Shown here in pieces: positions 22,816 through 31,050 of a DNA stretch of 64,000 bases. The DNA comes from Actinomycetota bacterium (GTDB lineage Bacteria > Actinomycetota > Thermoleophilia > BMS3ABIN01), in the NCBI GenBank assembly GCA_016235065.1, contig JACRMB010000003.1, positions 407,943 through 471,942 of the forward strand, in the 5' to 3' direction. The notes below the pieces were generated by a model. That model was not told the DNA's origin and made no database searches. It worked only from the letters and a program-made list of their open reading frames with translations. A program made the position numbers and the translations under genes. Within the stretch, counting starts at the first letter, position 1. Every line of letters starts with the position of its first letter.

Positions 22816-23489
22816 CGATACGCGTACTCATCGCGGACGACCAGTCGATGGTCCGGGCTGGACTGCGTATGCTGCTTTCAGATGAAGAGGGCATCGAGGT
22901 AGTCGCAGAGGCGAGCAACGGGCTTGAGGCGGTAGACAAGGCCTCACAATTCAATCCAACCGTCATCCTGATGGACATCCGCATGCCCGAGCTTGACGGG
23001 CTTGAGGCGACCCGCCGCATCCTGGTAGCCGACGATACGGCGCGGATCCTTATCCTCACGACTTTCGACCTCGATGAATACGTCTACGAGGCGCTCAGGG
23101 CCGGCGCAAGCGGCTTCGTACTCAAAGACGATCCACCGGAACAACTGATTGCCGCCGTCCGCACGGTTGCCGCGGGGGAAGCGCTTCTCTCACCTGCGAT
23201 AACGAAAAAAGTGATCATGGAATTCACTCGCACGCCGCGTCACACACCCCCAAGGGAGCTTGAAGACCTCAGCCCGCGAGAGCGGGACGTATTCCGCCTG
23301 GTCGCACATGGCCTCTCGAATGCAGAGATCGGGCAGGAGCTTTTTATCGGCGATACTACAGTCAAGACGCATGTAACCCACATACTCCAGAAGCTGGGTC
23401 TCCGTGACCGCGTCCAGGCGGTGGTGCTCGCGCACCAGACCGGGATCTTCGAAGCGGATGAGCAGGGGCCGGACATTCGCGACCAGTAA
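22812..23489 (+). CDS. NarL/LuxR-family response regulator
   Basis: A 225-residue regulator with a receiver domain (acidic pair in IADDQSMVR, phospho-acceptor Asp in ILMDIRMPELDG, Lys in VLKDD) and a C-terminal LuxR-type helix-turn-helix (LSPRERDVFRLVAHGLSNAE, with TTVKTHVTHILQKLGLRDR as the recognition part). It starts inside the kinase stop codon (ATGA), so the pair is cotranslated. Likely targets are its own operon and the divergent MMPL gene. An 8-bp inverted repeat, AGGATTCG/CGAATCCT at 21565-21602 in the shared intergenic region, is a candidate operator. Confidence 0.95.
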   Translation: MTIRVLIADDQSMVRAGLRMLLSDEEGIEVVAEASNGLEAVDKASQFNPTVILMDIRMPELDGLEATRRILVADDTARILILTTFDLDEYVYEALRAGASGFVLKDDPPEQLIAAVRTVAAGEALLSPAITKKVIMEFTRTPRHTPPRELEDLSPRERDVFRLVAHGLSNAEIGQELFIGDTTVKTHVTHILQKLGLRDRVQAVVLAHQTGIFEADEQGPDIRDQ

Positions 23490-23643
23490 GAATCTACTTG
23501 ATCTGTCTTTCTGACAGCCATTTTGGACAAGATCACGTATATCAGTCTGAAAAGCGCCAAAGCACAACTGGACAACGTCACGATTCTATAGAGGTGTAGA
23601 TAAATTTCGTTTTCTAAATGGCTGATCTGGGGAAATGGCTGCC

Positions 23644-24456
23644 ATGAATGATTCCGTGCATGCGGTTATCCAATGGCCCCTGAGCGTGACTGTATCCATT
23701 GCCGTCACGTTGAGCATAGTCGTGCCCCTGCTGACTGTCTGGTTGTTCCGCCGCAAATGGCCGTATCCCACTTTCAAGGAAAATAACGAACTGATCGGCT
23801 TCACCTATGCCGTCTACGGCATGATATACGGTGTGTTGCTGGCATTCACCATAATCGTCGGCTGGGAGGGTTTTGCTGCTACAGAAGAACTTGTCATGGA
23901 TGAGACGACGATCCTCAGCGAACTCTGGCGCGATTCCGAACCGTTCCCGCCCGCCATCCGCGAGAGCATACACAATGATCTGAACGCATATGCCCGGTCG
24001 GTCATAGATGACGAATGGCCGGCGATGGCCGAGCGCGGCGAGGCCAGCCCGCAGACGCAGGCGATATATGAAAGCTTATGGACGCATACGTATGACATCC
24101 ACCCGGAGACAGAGAACCAGAAAGCCTATCTGGATGAGTATCTGGCGCGGATGAATGAACTCAGCGGCGATCGCCGCCTGCGGGTCCTGCACAGCACCGA
24201 GGAAGTCCCCAGCGTTCTCTTGTTGGTGTTGCTGGTCGGCGGGGTGACTACCGTGGCTTATACGCTGCTTTTCTCCAACAAGCATGTGTGGGTCCAGGTG
24301 GTGATAATGGGAAGTATCATGCTGATCGTGATGCTGGGCCTGCTGGTCACGCTCTCCCTGCAGCATCCCTTCAGCGGTGGGGTCAGCATCGAACCCGAGG
24401 CCTTCGAGGAACTGCTTGATTCCTTCAGGCTGCGAATGGCTGCCCCGGTACAATAG
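23644..24456 (+). CDS. DUF4239 (bestrophin-like) membrane protein
   Basis: A 270-residue protein with four membrane segments, two near the N-terminus (SVTVSIAVTLSIVVPLLTVWL and a second ending in LLAFTIIVGWEGF) and two near the C-terminus (VLLLVLLVGGVTTVAYTLLF and IMGSIMLIVMLGLLVTLSL), with an acidic soluble middle. This is the layout of DUF4239 proteins, which are distantly like bestrophin channels. Function is unknown and ion conductance is only a guess. ATG 23644 is used. ATG 23635 would add three residues, but the GGGGA ribosome site is then too close. It stands alone, in the same direction as the two-component genes upstream. Confidence 0.85.
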   Translation: MNDSVHAVIQWPLSVTVSIAVTLSIVVPLLTVWLFRRKWPYPTFKENNELIGFTYAVYGMIYGVLLAFTIIVGWEGFAATEELVMDETTILSELWRDSEPFPPAIRESIHNDLNAYARSVIDDEWPAMAERGEASPQTQAIYESLWTHTYDIHPETENQKAYLDEYLARMNELSGDRRLRVLHSTEEVPSVLLLVLLVGGVTTVAYTLLFSNKHVWVQVVIMGSIMLIVMLGLLVTLSLQHPFSGGVSIEPEAFEELLDSFRLRMAAPVQ

Positions 24457-24497
24457 GCCATCCGAAGCTTCGCGATGCATATCACCGCGCTCTCCGG

Positions 24498-24527
24498 TTG
24501 ACTACTCCAACCATCCTCCCATAAGCT
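24498..24527 (+). promoter_or_regulatory. Promoter ahead of the cobalamin riboswitch
   Basis: TTGACT (24498-24503) and TAAGCT (24522-24527) are 18 bases apart. The predicted transcript begins at about 24534, just before the riboswitch aptamer. Confidence 0.5.
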
Positions 24528-24539
24528 AACTCCGGAAAC

Positions 24540-24705
24540 TGAATACTGGTTGGGTGCCCGAAAGGGAGAATAGGGAAGCCGGTGCGATACCGGCGCGGGC
24601 CCGCCGCTGTAACCGGATTTTATTGCTTTATGCCACTGGGTATCTGCCCGGGAAGGCTGGAGCGGAACGCTTCCGGAAGCCAGAAGACCTGCCTGACCGC
24701 TAATA
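24540..24705 (+). promoter_or_regulatory. Cobalamin (adenosylcobalamin) riboswitch aptamer
   Basis: Conserved cobalamin riboswitch blocks are present in order: GGTGCC-like start near 24552, AATAGGGAAGCCGGTG at about 24569, the CCGGCGCGGGCCCGCCGCTGT core, and the B12 box AGCCAGAAGACCTGCC at 24678-24693. Ligand binding should promote the terminator at 24755 and switch off the downstream ThiC-like and GDT1-family genes. This leader explains most of the gap between 24456 and 24814. Confidence 0.93.
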
Positions 24706-24754
24706 TCAAAAGTCGCTCTTCGAGGAGATGAGAGGACCTTGCGGTCTGTCTTTG

Positions 24755-24786
24755 CCCTTGCCATGCGGTGAGGGTTTTTTGTTTTT
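24755..24786 (+). terminator. Riboswitch expression-platform terminator
   Basis: CCCTTGCC (24755-24762) pairs with GGTGAGGG (24767-24774) with two G-U pairs around ATGC, followed by TTTTTTGTTTTT. It lies between the aptamer and the start codon at 24814, so control is by premature termination. Confidence 0.85.
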
Positions 24787-24813
24787 GAGGGCGGCGCGGC
24801 TGATGGAGGAAGC

Positions 24814-26130
24814 ATGGCAACGATTCTGGAGAGCGCACGGGCGGGACAGGTAACCAGGGAGATGGAGATCGTCGCGGAGAAGGAAGGATTGTTGGGCAAT
24901 GAGGGGGTGATCGCGGAGGCGCGGTTGACCGCTGAAGACATCCGGCAGGGCATCGTCGACGGCACCATCGTCATCGCCGCCGGGAACGGCAGACAGGAGG
25001 TTTCCGCCGGCATCGGCAAGGGCCTCCGCACCAAGGTGAACGCCAGCATCGGCACCTCGTCGGACATCATCGATCTCGAGATGGAGCTGGAAAAGGCGAG
25101 GGTGGCCCAAACCAGCGGCGCTGACACGATCATGGAGCTGAGTACCGCCGGCGATCTGGACGAGATCCGGCAGGCGGTCCTGGCGGAGGTGGGGCTTCCC
25201 GTAGGTTGCGTGCCCCTGTATCAGGCGAGCAGTGAGGCCAGGGCGCGCTTCGGCACATCAGGCCTGATGACGGACGAGCTGCTCTTCGAGGTGATCGAAA
25301 AACAGGCGCGGGATGGCATCGGCTTCATGGCCATCCACTGCGGGGTCAACCGGCTGTCTGTCGACACCCTGCACAAGCAGGGTGGCCGTGACGGGGGCCT
25401 GGTCAGCCGCGGCGGCGCCTTCATGATCTCCTGGATGAACGCCAACAAGAGGGAAAACCCGCTCTTCGAGCAGTTCGACCGTCTGCTTGAGATATTGCAT
25501 GAATATGATGTAGTCCTCAGTCTGGGCAACGGCATGAGGGCCGGCGCTGTCAGCGATGCCACCGACCGCGCCCAGATCCAGGAGCTGCTGGTAAACACCG
25601 AGCTGGCGGAACGGGCGCGCGACGCCGGAGTGCAGGCGATGCTGGAAGGCCCCGGGCATATCCCCATCGATCAGATCGAGGCCAACGTGGTGTTGCAGAA
25701 GAGCCTCAGCAGCGGCAAGCCGTTTTACATGCTCGGCCCGATAACGACGGACATCGCTCCGGGATACGATCACATCACCGCCGCCATCGGTTCAGCCTGG
25801 GCCGCAGCTTACGGGACCGACTTCATCTGCTACGTGACTCCTTCCGAGCATCTCGGACTGCCTTTCGCCGATGACGTCCGCGACGGGGTGATGGCGGCTC
25901 GCATCGCCGCCCATGTGGGTGATATGGTCAAGCTTGGCCGCCGTGATCGCGACCTGCAGATGGGCATCGCCCGAAGGGACCTGGACTGGGAGAAGCAGTA
26001 CGCTCTCTGCCTCGATCCCGAGCGGGCGCGCTCGATCCGCGGCAAGCGCCCCGGCAGCGACGGCGACGGCTGCTCCATGTGCGGCGACCAGTGCGCGCTG
26101 CATGTCTCTAATGCCTGTGAGGGCGCCTGA
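24814..26130 (+). CDS. bzaF: ThiC-family radical SAM enzyme, candidate BzaF (5-hydroxybenzimidazole synthase)
   Basis: The 438-residue protein has the ThiC fold without the N-terminal extension of bacterial ThiC: KVNASIGTSS, TIMELSTAGDL, EGPGHIP, PITTDIAPGYDHI, YVTPSEHLGLP and the C-terminal cluster motif C420-SM-C423-GDQ-C427 for the 4Fe-4S centre. ThiC makes the thiamine pyrimidine. Its paralogue BzaF/BzaA turns the same substrate, aminoimidazole ribotide, into 5-hydroxybenzimidazole, a precursor of the B12 lower ligand, in anaerobes. Control by a cobalamin rather than a TPP riboswitch argues for BzaF. The start ATG 24814 follows GGAGGAAGC. The last cysteines are spaced x2 and x3, not x2 and x4 as in E. 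coli ThiC. Plain ThiC remains possible. Confidence 0.75.
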   Translation: MATILESARAGQVTREMEIVAEKEGLLGNEGVIAEARLTAEDIRQGIVDGTIVIAAGNGRQEVSAGIGKGLRTKVNASIGTSSDIIDLEMELEKARVAQTSGADTIMELSTAGDLDEIRQAVLAEVGLPVGCVPLYQASSEARARFGTSGLMTDELLFEVIEKQARDGIGFMAIHCGVNRLSVDTLHKQGGRDGGLVSRGGAFMISWMNANKRENPLFEQFDRLLEILHEYDVVLSLGNGMRAGAVSDATDRAQIQELLVNTELAERARDAGVQAMLEGPGHIPIDQIEANVVLQKSLSSGKPFYMLGPITTDIAPGYDHITAAIGSAWAAAYGTDFICYVTPSEHLGLPFADDVRDGVMAARIAAHVGDMVKLGRRDRDLQMGIARRDLDWEKQYALCLDPERARSIRGKRPGSDGDGCSMCGDQCALHVSNACEGA

Positions 26131-26145
26131 TCTGAAAGGAACTGA

Positions 26146-26715
26146 ATGGAAGCCCTGCTAGTCTCCACGGCGATCGTCGCGATCGCCGAGATGGGCGACA
26201 AGACCCAGCTGCTGTCGTTCGTGCTGGCGGCGAAGTTCAGGCGCAAGCTGCCGATCATCCTCGGCATATTCTTCGCTACTTTGGCGAACCACTTCATGGC
26301 CGGATATGTGGGAACCTGGCTCGCGAGCAGGGTGGATCCCGTGACCATGACCTGGATTGTCGCGGTCTCGTTCTTCGTCTTCGGGCTCTGGGCGCTGAAA
26401 CCAGACAAGCTTGAGGACGGCAAGAACCTCAGGAATGCCGGGGTATTCCTGACAACGCTCGTCGCTTTCTTCCTCGTGGAGATGGGCGACAAGACCCAGC
26501 TGGCCACGGTGGCGCTCGCAGCCCGGTTCGACGCCCTGGTGCCGGTCGTGATGGGCACCACCCTGGGGATGATGATCGCCAATATCCCCGCGGTCTGGCT
26601 GGGCGAGACGCTGGCCCACCGGGTCAATATGAAATACATGCGCTGGGTGGCGGCCTCGCTGTTTATCCTCCTGGGCGTGTTGACCCTTTTTATCGGGGAA
26701 AACGCGCCACTGTAA
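26146..26715 (+). CDS. GDT1/TMEM165 family (UPF0016) metal transporter
   Basis: A 189-residue membrane protein made of two homologous halves, each with the E-x-G-D-K-T signature (EMGDKTQLLSFVLAAKF near residue 11 and EMGDKTQLATVALAARF near residue 109) and three helices. The family exchanges Mn2+ or Ca2+ for protons. The substrate here is unknown, and because it lies 15 bases after the B12-regulated ThiC-like gene, with AAAGGA before its ATG, cobalt or another metal linked to B12 use is a possibility. Length and both acidic motifs are normal for the family. Confidence 0.9.
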   Translation: MEALLVSTAIVAIAEMGDKTQLLSFVLAAKFRRKLPIILGIFFATLANHFMAGYVGTWLASRVDPVTMTWIVAVSFFVFGLWALKPDKLEDGKNLRNAGVFLTTLVAFFLVEMGDKTQLATVALAARFDALVPVVMGTTLGMMIANIPAVWLGETLAHRVNMKYMRWVAASLFILLGVLTLFIGENAPL

Positions 26716-26753
26716 GGATTCCGGGGAAATCGGACAAGTTTGAAGCCCGTGTC

Positions 26754-26783
26754 TTGCGTTACCAGCCGTTTCTCTGCTATCTT
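26754..26783 (+). promoter_or_regulatory. Candidate promoter of rpmG
   Basis: TTGCGT (26754-26759) and TATCTT (26778-26783) with an 18-base spacer, about 60 bases upstream of rpmG. Confidence 0.45.
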
Positions 26784-26846
26784 ACACTGTGGTTCAAATG
26801 GGACGGCTTGGCCGTCTTTTATATTGCTCAAAGTTAGGGAAAAACG

Positions 26847-27008
26847 ATGGCATCTGATAAAAGGCCGATGGTGACGCTGGCCTGCACTGAGTGCAAGCGC
26901 CGCAATTACAACACCAACAAGAACAAGGTGAATAACCGGGAGCGGCTGGAGCTGAAGAAGTACTGCCCCTCATGCCGCACGCATACTGCGCACCGGGAAA
27001 CGCGCTAG
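26847..27008 (+). CDS. rpmG: 50S ribosomal protein L33
   Basis: A 53-codon gene: [20 protein letters not shown] near the start and [17 protein letters not shown] at the end. The two C-x2-C pairs make this the zinc-binding (C+) form of L33, a large-subunit protein near the E site. It is followed by tRNA-Trp, secE and nusG, the usual neighbours. AGGGA lies about 10 bases before the ATG. Confidence 0.96.
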   Translation: MASDKRPMVTLACTECKRRNYNTNKNKVNNRERLELKKYCPSCRTHTAHRETR

Positions 27009-27065
27009 AGCGGACCATCCGGCAGAGCGGGAGTTTTTGGAGGCGGATAACCAGTGGCGCTGCTT

Positions 27066-27094
27066 TTGCGTAGCCTGTGCAGCATGGGTATAAT
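27066..27094 (+). promoter_or_regulatory. Promoter for tRNA-Trp (and probably secE-nusG)
   Basis: TTGCGT (27066-27071) and a perfect TATAAT (27089-27094) with a 17-base spacer. The start point would be near 27101, some 37 bases before the tRNA. Confidence 0.75.
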
Positions 27095-27137
27095 TCAGGT
27101 TTGGGAAAGTCCCGGACGATAGGGAGTCCCGAGACGC

Positions 27138-27214
27138 AGGGCTGTAGCTCCAACTGGTAGAGCGCCGGTCTCCAAAACCGGATGTTGGGGGTTCGATTCC
27201 CTCCAGCCCTGCCA
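27138..27214 (+). tRNA. trpT: tRNA-Trp (CCA anticodon)
   Basis: Complete cloverleaf: acceptor AGGGCTG with CAGCCCT, D-arm GCTC/GAGC, anticodon stem CCGGT/ACCGG with loop CTCCAAA giving anticodon CCA, a TTCGATT T-loop, discriminator G and an encoded CCA end. It decodes UGG. tRNA-Trp between rpmG and secE is a conserved arrangement in many bacteria. Confidence 0.96.
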
Positions 27215-27362
27215 ATACATATATATAAGTCTTTTCTTTCATTCCCATTTCCCGAGTCCGCGTAAGCGCGCCCGGCGGGGACGAAAGAGCGGGAAAGGTT
27301 TTAGCCGGTTATTGTTAAATGGAACAGCCGGAAATGCTTTACGGGTAACCAGGAAAGATCAT

Positions 27363-27758
27363 ATGGCCAAGCCAGCAAAGATAAAGAAAGACCAGGACGC
27401 GGCGCCCGCGAAGAAGGGCGGCAAGAAAGCCGTGGCCAAAGGCAAGGACTCGGCAGCCAAGGGCAAGGGTGCAGCCGGCAAGGGCGTGAAGGAAGAGCCC
27501 AAGGGATTCAAGGCCCGCGTGGCCAAGGCCCAGGCAGCCAAGCAGACCAAGCCCGCCAAGGGCGGCGGCGCCAAGGAGAAGAAGGGCGCAGCTCAGTTCC
27601 TGCGCGAGGTCAAAGTCGAGATGGGCAAGGTCACCTGGCCCGGTCGGGAAGAGCTGATCCAGTCGACCATGGTCGTTCTTCTGGCTGTGGTAGTCGCCGG
27701 GACCTTTATCGCCATCCTGGATCTTGTCTTCTCCAGGCTCATCGGCCTCATCAGCTAG
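27363..27758 (+). CDS. secE: Preprotein translocase subunit SecE with basic N-terminal extension
   Basis: The last 60 residues are the single-helix SecE core (FLREVKVEMGKVTWPGREEL and the membrane segment STMVVLLAVVVAGTFIAIL), which braces SecY in the Sec translocon. Residues 1 to about 75 are almost entirely Lys, Ala, Gly and Pro, a low-complexity extension seen in several high-GC actinobacteria. ATG 27363, with AGGAAAG upstream, is chosen over the in-frame 27312. nusG follows 24 bases later. Confidence 0.95.
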   Translation: MAKPAKIKKDQDAAPAKKGGKKAVAKGKDSAAKGKGAAGKGVKEEPKGFKARVAKAQAAKQTKPAKGGGAKEKKGAAQFLREVKVEMGKVTWPGREELIQSTMVVLLAVVVAGTFIAILDLVFSRLIGLIS

Positions 27759-27782
27759 CAAACAGGGGAGTATCTGAAACTA

Positions 27783-28307
27783 ATGCCATTCAGCTGGTAC
27801 GTCATAAACACATATTCCGGTCATGAGAACAAGGTCAAACTCAATCTGCTCCAGCGGATCAAGTCCATGAACCAGGAGCAGAACGTCAAGGAGATCGTGG
27901 TCCCCACCGAGCAGGTCGTCGAGACCAAGAACGGCCAGAAGGTGCAGACCGAGAAGCGGGTATTCCCGGGATACGTACTGGTGAACATGCTGATGACCGA
28001 CGACTCCTGGTCGCTGGTCAAGAACACACCCGGTGTCACCGGTTTTGTCGGCTCGTCAAACAAGCCGATCCCGCTGAACGCCCAGGAAGTCGACCGTATC
28101 CTGCACACATCCACTGTCGAGAAGCCCAAGGCCGTGGCCATGTTCAGCGTCGGCGAGACAGTGCGGGTCATGTCTGGTCCGCTTTCGGACTTCAACGGCG
28201 AGATCGCCGAGATCAGCGAGGATCAGAGCAAGCTCAAGGTGCTGGTCAACATATTCGGCCGCGAGACTCCGGTAGAGCTCAGTTTCGACCAGGTGAAGAA
28301 AACCTAG
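27783..28307 (+). CDS. nusG: Transcription termination/antitermination protein NusG
   Basis: A 174-residue NusG of compact two-domain form: NGN domain (WYVINTYSGHENKVKLNL, and VFPGYVLVNMLMTD at the RNA polymerase contact) and C-terminal KOW domain (VGETVRVMSGPLSDFNGEI). It binds RNA polymerase and links it to Rho or ribosomal S10. It lacks the long N-terminal extension of many actinobacterial NusG proteins. Confidence 0.97.
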   Translation: MPFSWYVINTYSGHENKVKLNLLQRIKSMNQEQNVKEIVVPTEQVVETKNGQKVQTEKRVFPGYVLVNMLMTDDSWSLVKNTPGVTGFVGSSNKPIPLNAQEVDRILHTSTVEKPKAVAMFSVGETVRVMSGPLSDFNGEIAEISEDQSKLKVLVNIFGRETPVELSFDQVKKT

Positions 28308-28364
28308 GGAGCTTGCGGCGGCTGGTGTGAGCGCGGCGGGCGGCGCTGGATCGGCCGCGAGGGG

Positions 28365-28393
28365 TTGCGGCGATATCGAGTCTGCTGTATCCT
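28365..28393 (+). promoter_or_regulatory. Candidate rplKA promoter
   Basis: TTGCGG (28365-28370) and TATCCT (28388-28393), 17 bases apart, in the 170-base gap between nusG and rplK. Confidence 0.45.
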
Positions 28394-28416
28394 TCTTGAC
28401 TGCGCTTTAAATCGAT

Positions 28417-28449
28417 ATTCAGGATTTTCGGCGCGTAGCGCCCCTGAAT
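28417..28449 (+). promoter_or_regulatory. Stem-loop in the rplK leader, possible L1 control site
   Basis: ATTCAGG (28417-28423) pairs with CCTGAAT (28443-28449), enclosing a GGCGC/GCGCC stem with a GTA loop. It sits about 30 bases before rplK, where many bacteria place the L1-binding autoregulatory site. No T tract follows. Confidence 0.4.
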
Positions 28450-28477
28450 AACAGTTCAGAAACAGATTAGGAAAAAC

Positions 28478-28900
28478 ATGGCTAAAAAAGTAATGACACT
28501 CATCAAGTTGCAGATCCCCGCCGGGCAGGCGAATCCCGCCCCGCCGGTAGGACCCGCGCTGGGACAGCACGGCGTCAACATCATGGATTTCTGCAAGGCG
28601 TTCAACGCCAAGACCCAGCAGGAAGGCAACACGATCATCCCGGTGGAGATCACGGTCTACGAAGACCGCTCTTTCACCTTCATCACCAAGACGCCGCCGG
28701 CCGCTGTGCTTCTGCGCCAGGCTGCCGGCATCGAGAAGGGCTCCGGCGAGCCTCATCGCGAGAAAGTGGCCACGGTATCGAGCGCCAAAGTGCGTGAGAT
28801 AGCCGAGCTGAAGATGCCGGACCTGAACGCAAACGATGTGGACGCTGCCATGAAGATCATCGCCGGCACCGCCCGCAGCATGGGAATCGTGGTGGAATAA
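28478..28900 (+). CDS. rplK: 50S ribosomal protein L11
   Basis: 140 residues with the L11 signatures [20 protein letters not shown] and [14 protein letters not shown], and the C-terminal RNA-binding domain ending [21 protein letters not shown]11 forms the stalk base of the GTPase centre. Its TAA overlaps the start of rplA by one base (TAATG), so translation is coupled. Confidence 0.97.
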   Translation: MAKKVMTLIKLQIPAGQANPAPPVGPALGQHGVNIMDFCKAFNAKTQQEGNTIIPVEITVYEDRSFTFITKTPPAAVLLRQAAGIEKGSGEPHREKVATVSSAKVREIAELKMPDLNANDVDAAMKIIAGTARSMGIVVE

Positions 28901-29610
28901 TGGCGAACAAGACGAGCAAGAGAATGAACGAAGCCCGCGCGGCAGTCGAGCGCGAGAAACTCTATACGCCTCTGGAAGCAGTGAAGCTGCTGAAAGGCCT
29001 GCCCTCGGCGAAGTTCGACGAGACCGTCGAGGTCCATTTCCGGCTGGGCGTCGATCCGCGCAAGGCGGACCAGATGATCCGCGGCACCACCATGCTTCCT
29101 CACGGCACCGGCAAGGAGATGCGCGTCTGCGTCTTCGCCGAAGGTGACAAGGAGAAGGAAGCTAAGGACGCCGGCGCCGATGTAGTCGGCGGCGACGAGC
29201 TGGCCAAGAAGATTGAGGGCGGCTGGTTCGATTTCGATGTCTGCATCGCAACTCCGGACATGATGAAGGTCGTGGGTAAACTGGGCCGGGCGCTCGGTCC
29301 CCGTGGCCTGATGCCGAATCCCAAGGCCGGCACCGTGACTTTTGACATCGGCAAGGCTGTGAGTGACGCCAAGGCCGGCAAGGTGGAGTACCGCACCGAC
29401 CGCACCGCCATCGTCCATATGGCGATAGGCAAAGCATCTTTTTCCGAGTCGGACCTGCTGGATAACTACGGCATGGTAATCGACGAGATCATCAAGGCCA
29501 AGCCGGCCTCGGCCAAGGGCCGTTACATCAAGAGCATCGCCATGACGACCACCATGGGTCCCGGTGTGCATGTGGACTCGACGATCGTCAGGGATTTTCA
29601 GGAAGCGTAA
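28900..29610 (+). CDS. rplA: 50S ribosomal protein L1
   Basis: 236 residues, full length, with [20 protein letters not shown] and the L1 signature around [19 protein letters not shown]. It forms the L1 stalk and typically represses its own operon by binding the mRNA. It is followed by the long L10 leader, not directly by rplJ. Confidence 0.97.
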   Translation: MANKTSKRMNEARAAVEREKLYTPLEAVKLLKGLPSAKFDETVEVHFRLGVDPRKADQMIRGTTMLPHGTGKEMRVCVFAEGDKEKEAKDAGADVVGGDELAKKIEGGWFDFDVCIATPDMMKVVGKLGRALGPRGLMPNPKAGTVTFDIGKAVSDAKAGKVEYRTDRTAIVHMAIGKASFSESDLLDNYGMVIDEIIKAKPASAKGRYIKSIAMTTTMGPGVHVDSTIVRDFQEA

Positions 29611-29808
29611 CCTGGGGTCTGGCCCCAGCAACTGAATAGCACCAGAGAAAGCCGGTGCCCGTTCCTCAAGGGATGGGTCTAAGGGGCCAAAGGCCCGCCC
29701 GCCGAGGTGGAAGACGAAGGAAACCCGAAGTGAGCCCAGGCTTGCGGCGGGAGCCCGGACGGTCTGCCTCAGCGAGGCAGACTTTTTATTTTTTCCGGGA
29801 GGTGAGAG
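29611..29808 (+). promoter_or_regulatory. Ribosomal protein L10 leader with attenuator
   Basis: The 198-base region between rplA and rplJ is densely structured. It contains the CCGCCGAGGTGG and AGGCTTGCGGCGG pairing elements typical of the L10 leader, which is bound by L10(L12)4. It ends in a terminator hairpin, GTCTGCCTC (29762-29770) with GAGGCAGAC (29774-29782) followed by TTTTTATTTTTT. L10-L12 excess should favour termination and so autoregulate rplJL. Confidence 0.85.
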
Positions 29809-30330
29809 ATGAAAAGAGAGGATAAAGCAGCGAAGGTAGCCGAATTGACGGAGCTGGCCAAGAACAGCAACGCCATGCTGGTCGCCGACTATCGCGGCAT
29901 CTCGGTCGCTGAAGCACGCCAGATCAGGAACGAGCTGCGCGAGGCAGGCGCCCATTTCGAGGTCACCAAGAACACCCTGATGATGCGCGCCGTCGACGAA
30001 GCGGACGCATCTGAGATGAAGGAGTATCTGACCGGGCCTTCCGCCGTCGCTTTTTGCGGCGAGGACACGGTGAATCCTGCGAAAGTACTGATGAAGTTCT
30101 CCAAGGAGATCAAGCCGTTCGAGGTCAAGGGCGGCCTGCTGGAGGGCAAGCTCATCGATGTGGACAAGATCAAGTTCCTGGCCTCGTTGCCGCCGCGCGA
30201 AGTGTTGCTAGCTCAGCTGCTAGGCGCGATGCAGGGTCCGATCCGCGGCCTGGCGACTGTCTGTGCAGGTCCGATCCGCGGACTGGTCACGGTCCTGCAG
30301 AGGATCCAGGAGCAGAAGGAAGCGGCGTAG
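29809..30330 (+). CDS. rplJ: 50S ribosomal protein L10
   Basis: 173 residues with the L10 start [19 protein letters not shown], the [20 protein letters not shown] segment, and a C-terminal helix for L7/L12 dimers. GGGAGGTGAGAG precedes the ATG. Expression is controlled by the leader just upstream. Confidence 0.97.
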   Translation: MKREDKAAKVAELTELAKNSNAMLVADYRGISVAEARQIRNELREAGAHFEVTKNTLMMRAVDEADASEMKEYLTGPSAVAFCGEDTVNPAKVLMKFSKEIKPFEVKGGLLEGKLIDVDKIKFLASLPPREVLLAQLLGAMQGPIRGLATVCAGPIRGLVTVLQRIQEQKEAA

Positions 30331-30382
30331 GGGCCGGCTGGCGCCTAGGTCAAATCATAAAAACATAAAATCTGGAGGAACG

Positions 30383-30763
<381 letters not shown>

Positions 30764-30837
30764 TTCGGCGCCTGCCGTCACAGCGCTGCAGCTGGCAGGC
30801 CAGCTTCAACAGGTTGCAGCGTCATATGTAATTCAGA

Positions 30838-30871
30838 CAGGGCGGGCCCGTAGGGCCCGCCCTGATTTTTC
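30838..30871 (+). terminator. Strong intrinsic terminator after rplL
   Basis: CAGGGCGGGCCC and GGGCCCGCCCTG form a 12-bp perfect stem around GTA, followed by ATTTTTCCCTTTT. It separates rplJL from rpoBC, which in many bacteria are joined by partial read-through. Confidence 0.92.
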
Positions 30872-31050
30872 CCTTTTGCCGGGCCAGCCTCTGACTTGAA
30901 TCCAGCAAAATCAATGGTTTGACTGTATAATGATTAAACTAGCGTTATTTCCCTTTCTCACTCTCTTTGAAGGACCCTTCTGCGAGGAAAATCTAATCGA
31001 CACGGGCATCGCCGGAAATCAATAACTGAATCACGAAAACTGGAATCCCT

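Noticed and set aside
28308-28477. TTGACT at 28396 as the -35 box of the rplK promoter
   Set aside because: No -10 box lies at a suitable distance; the TTGCGG/TATCCT pair just upstream is better spaced.
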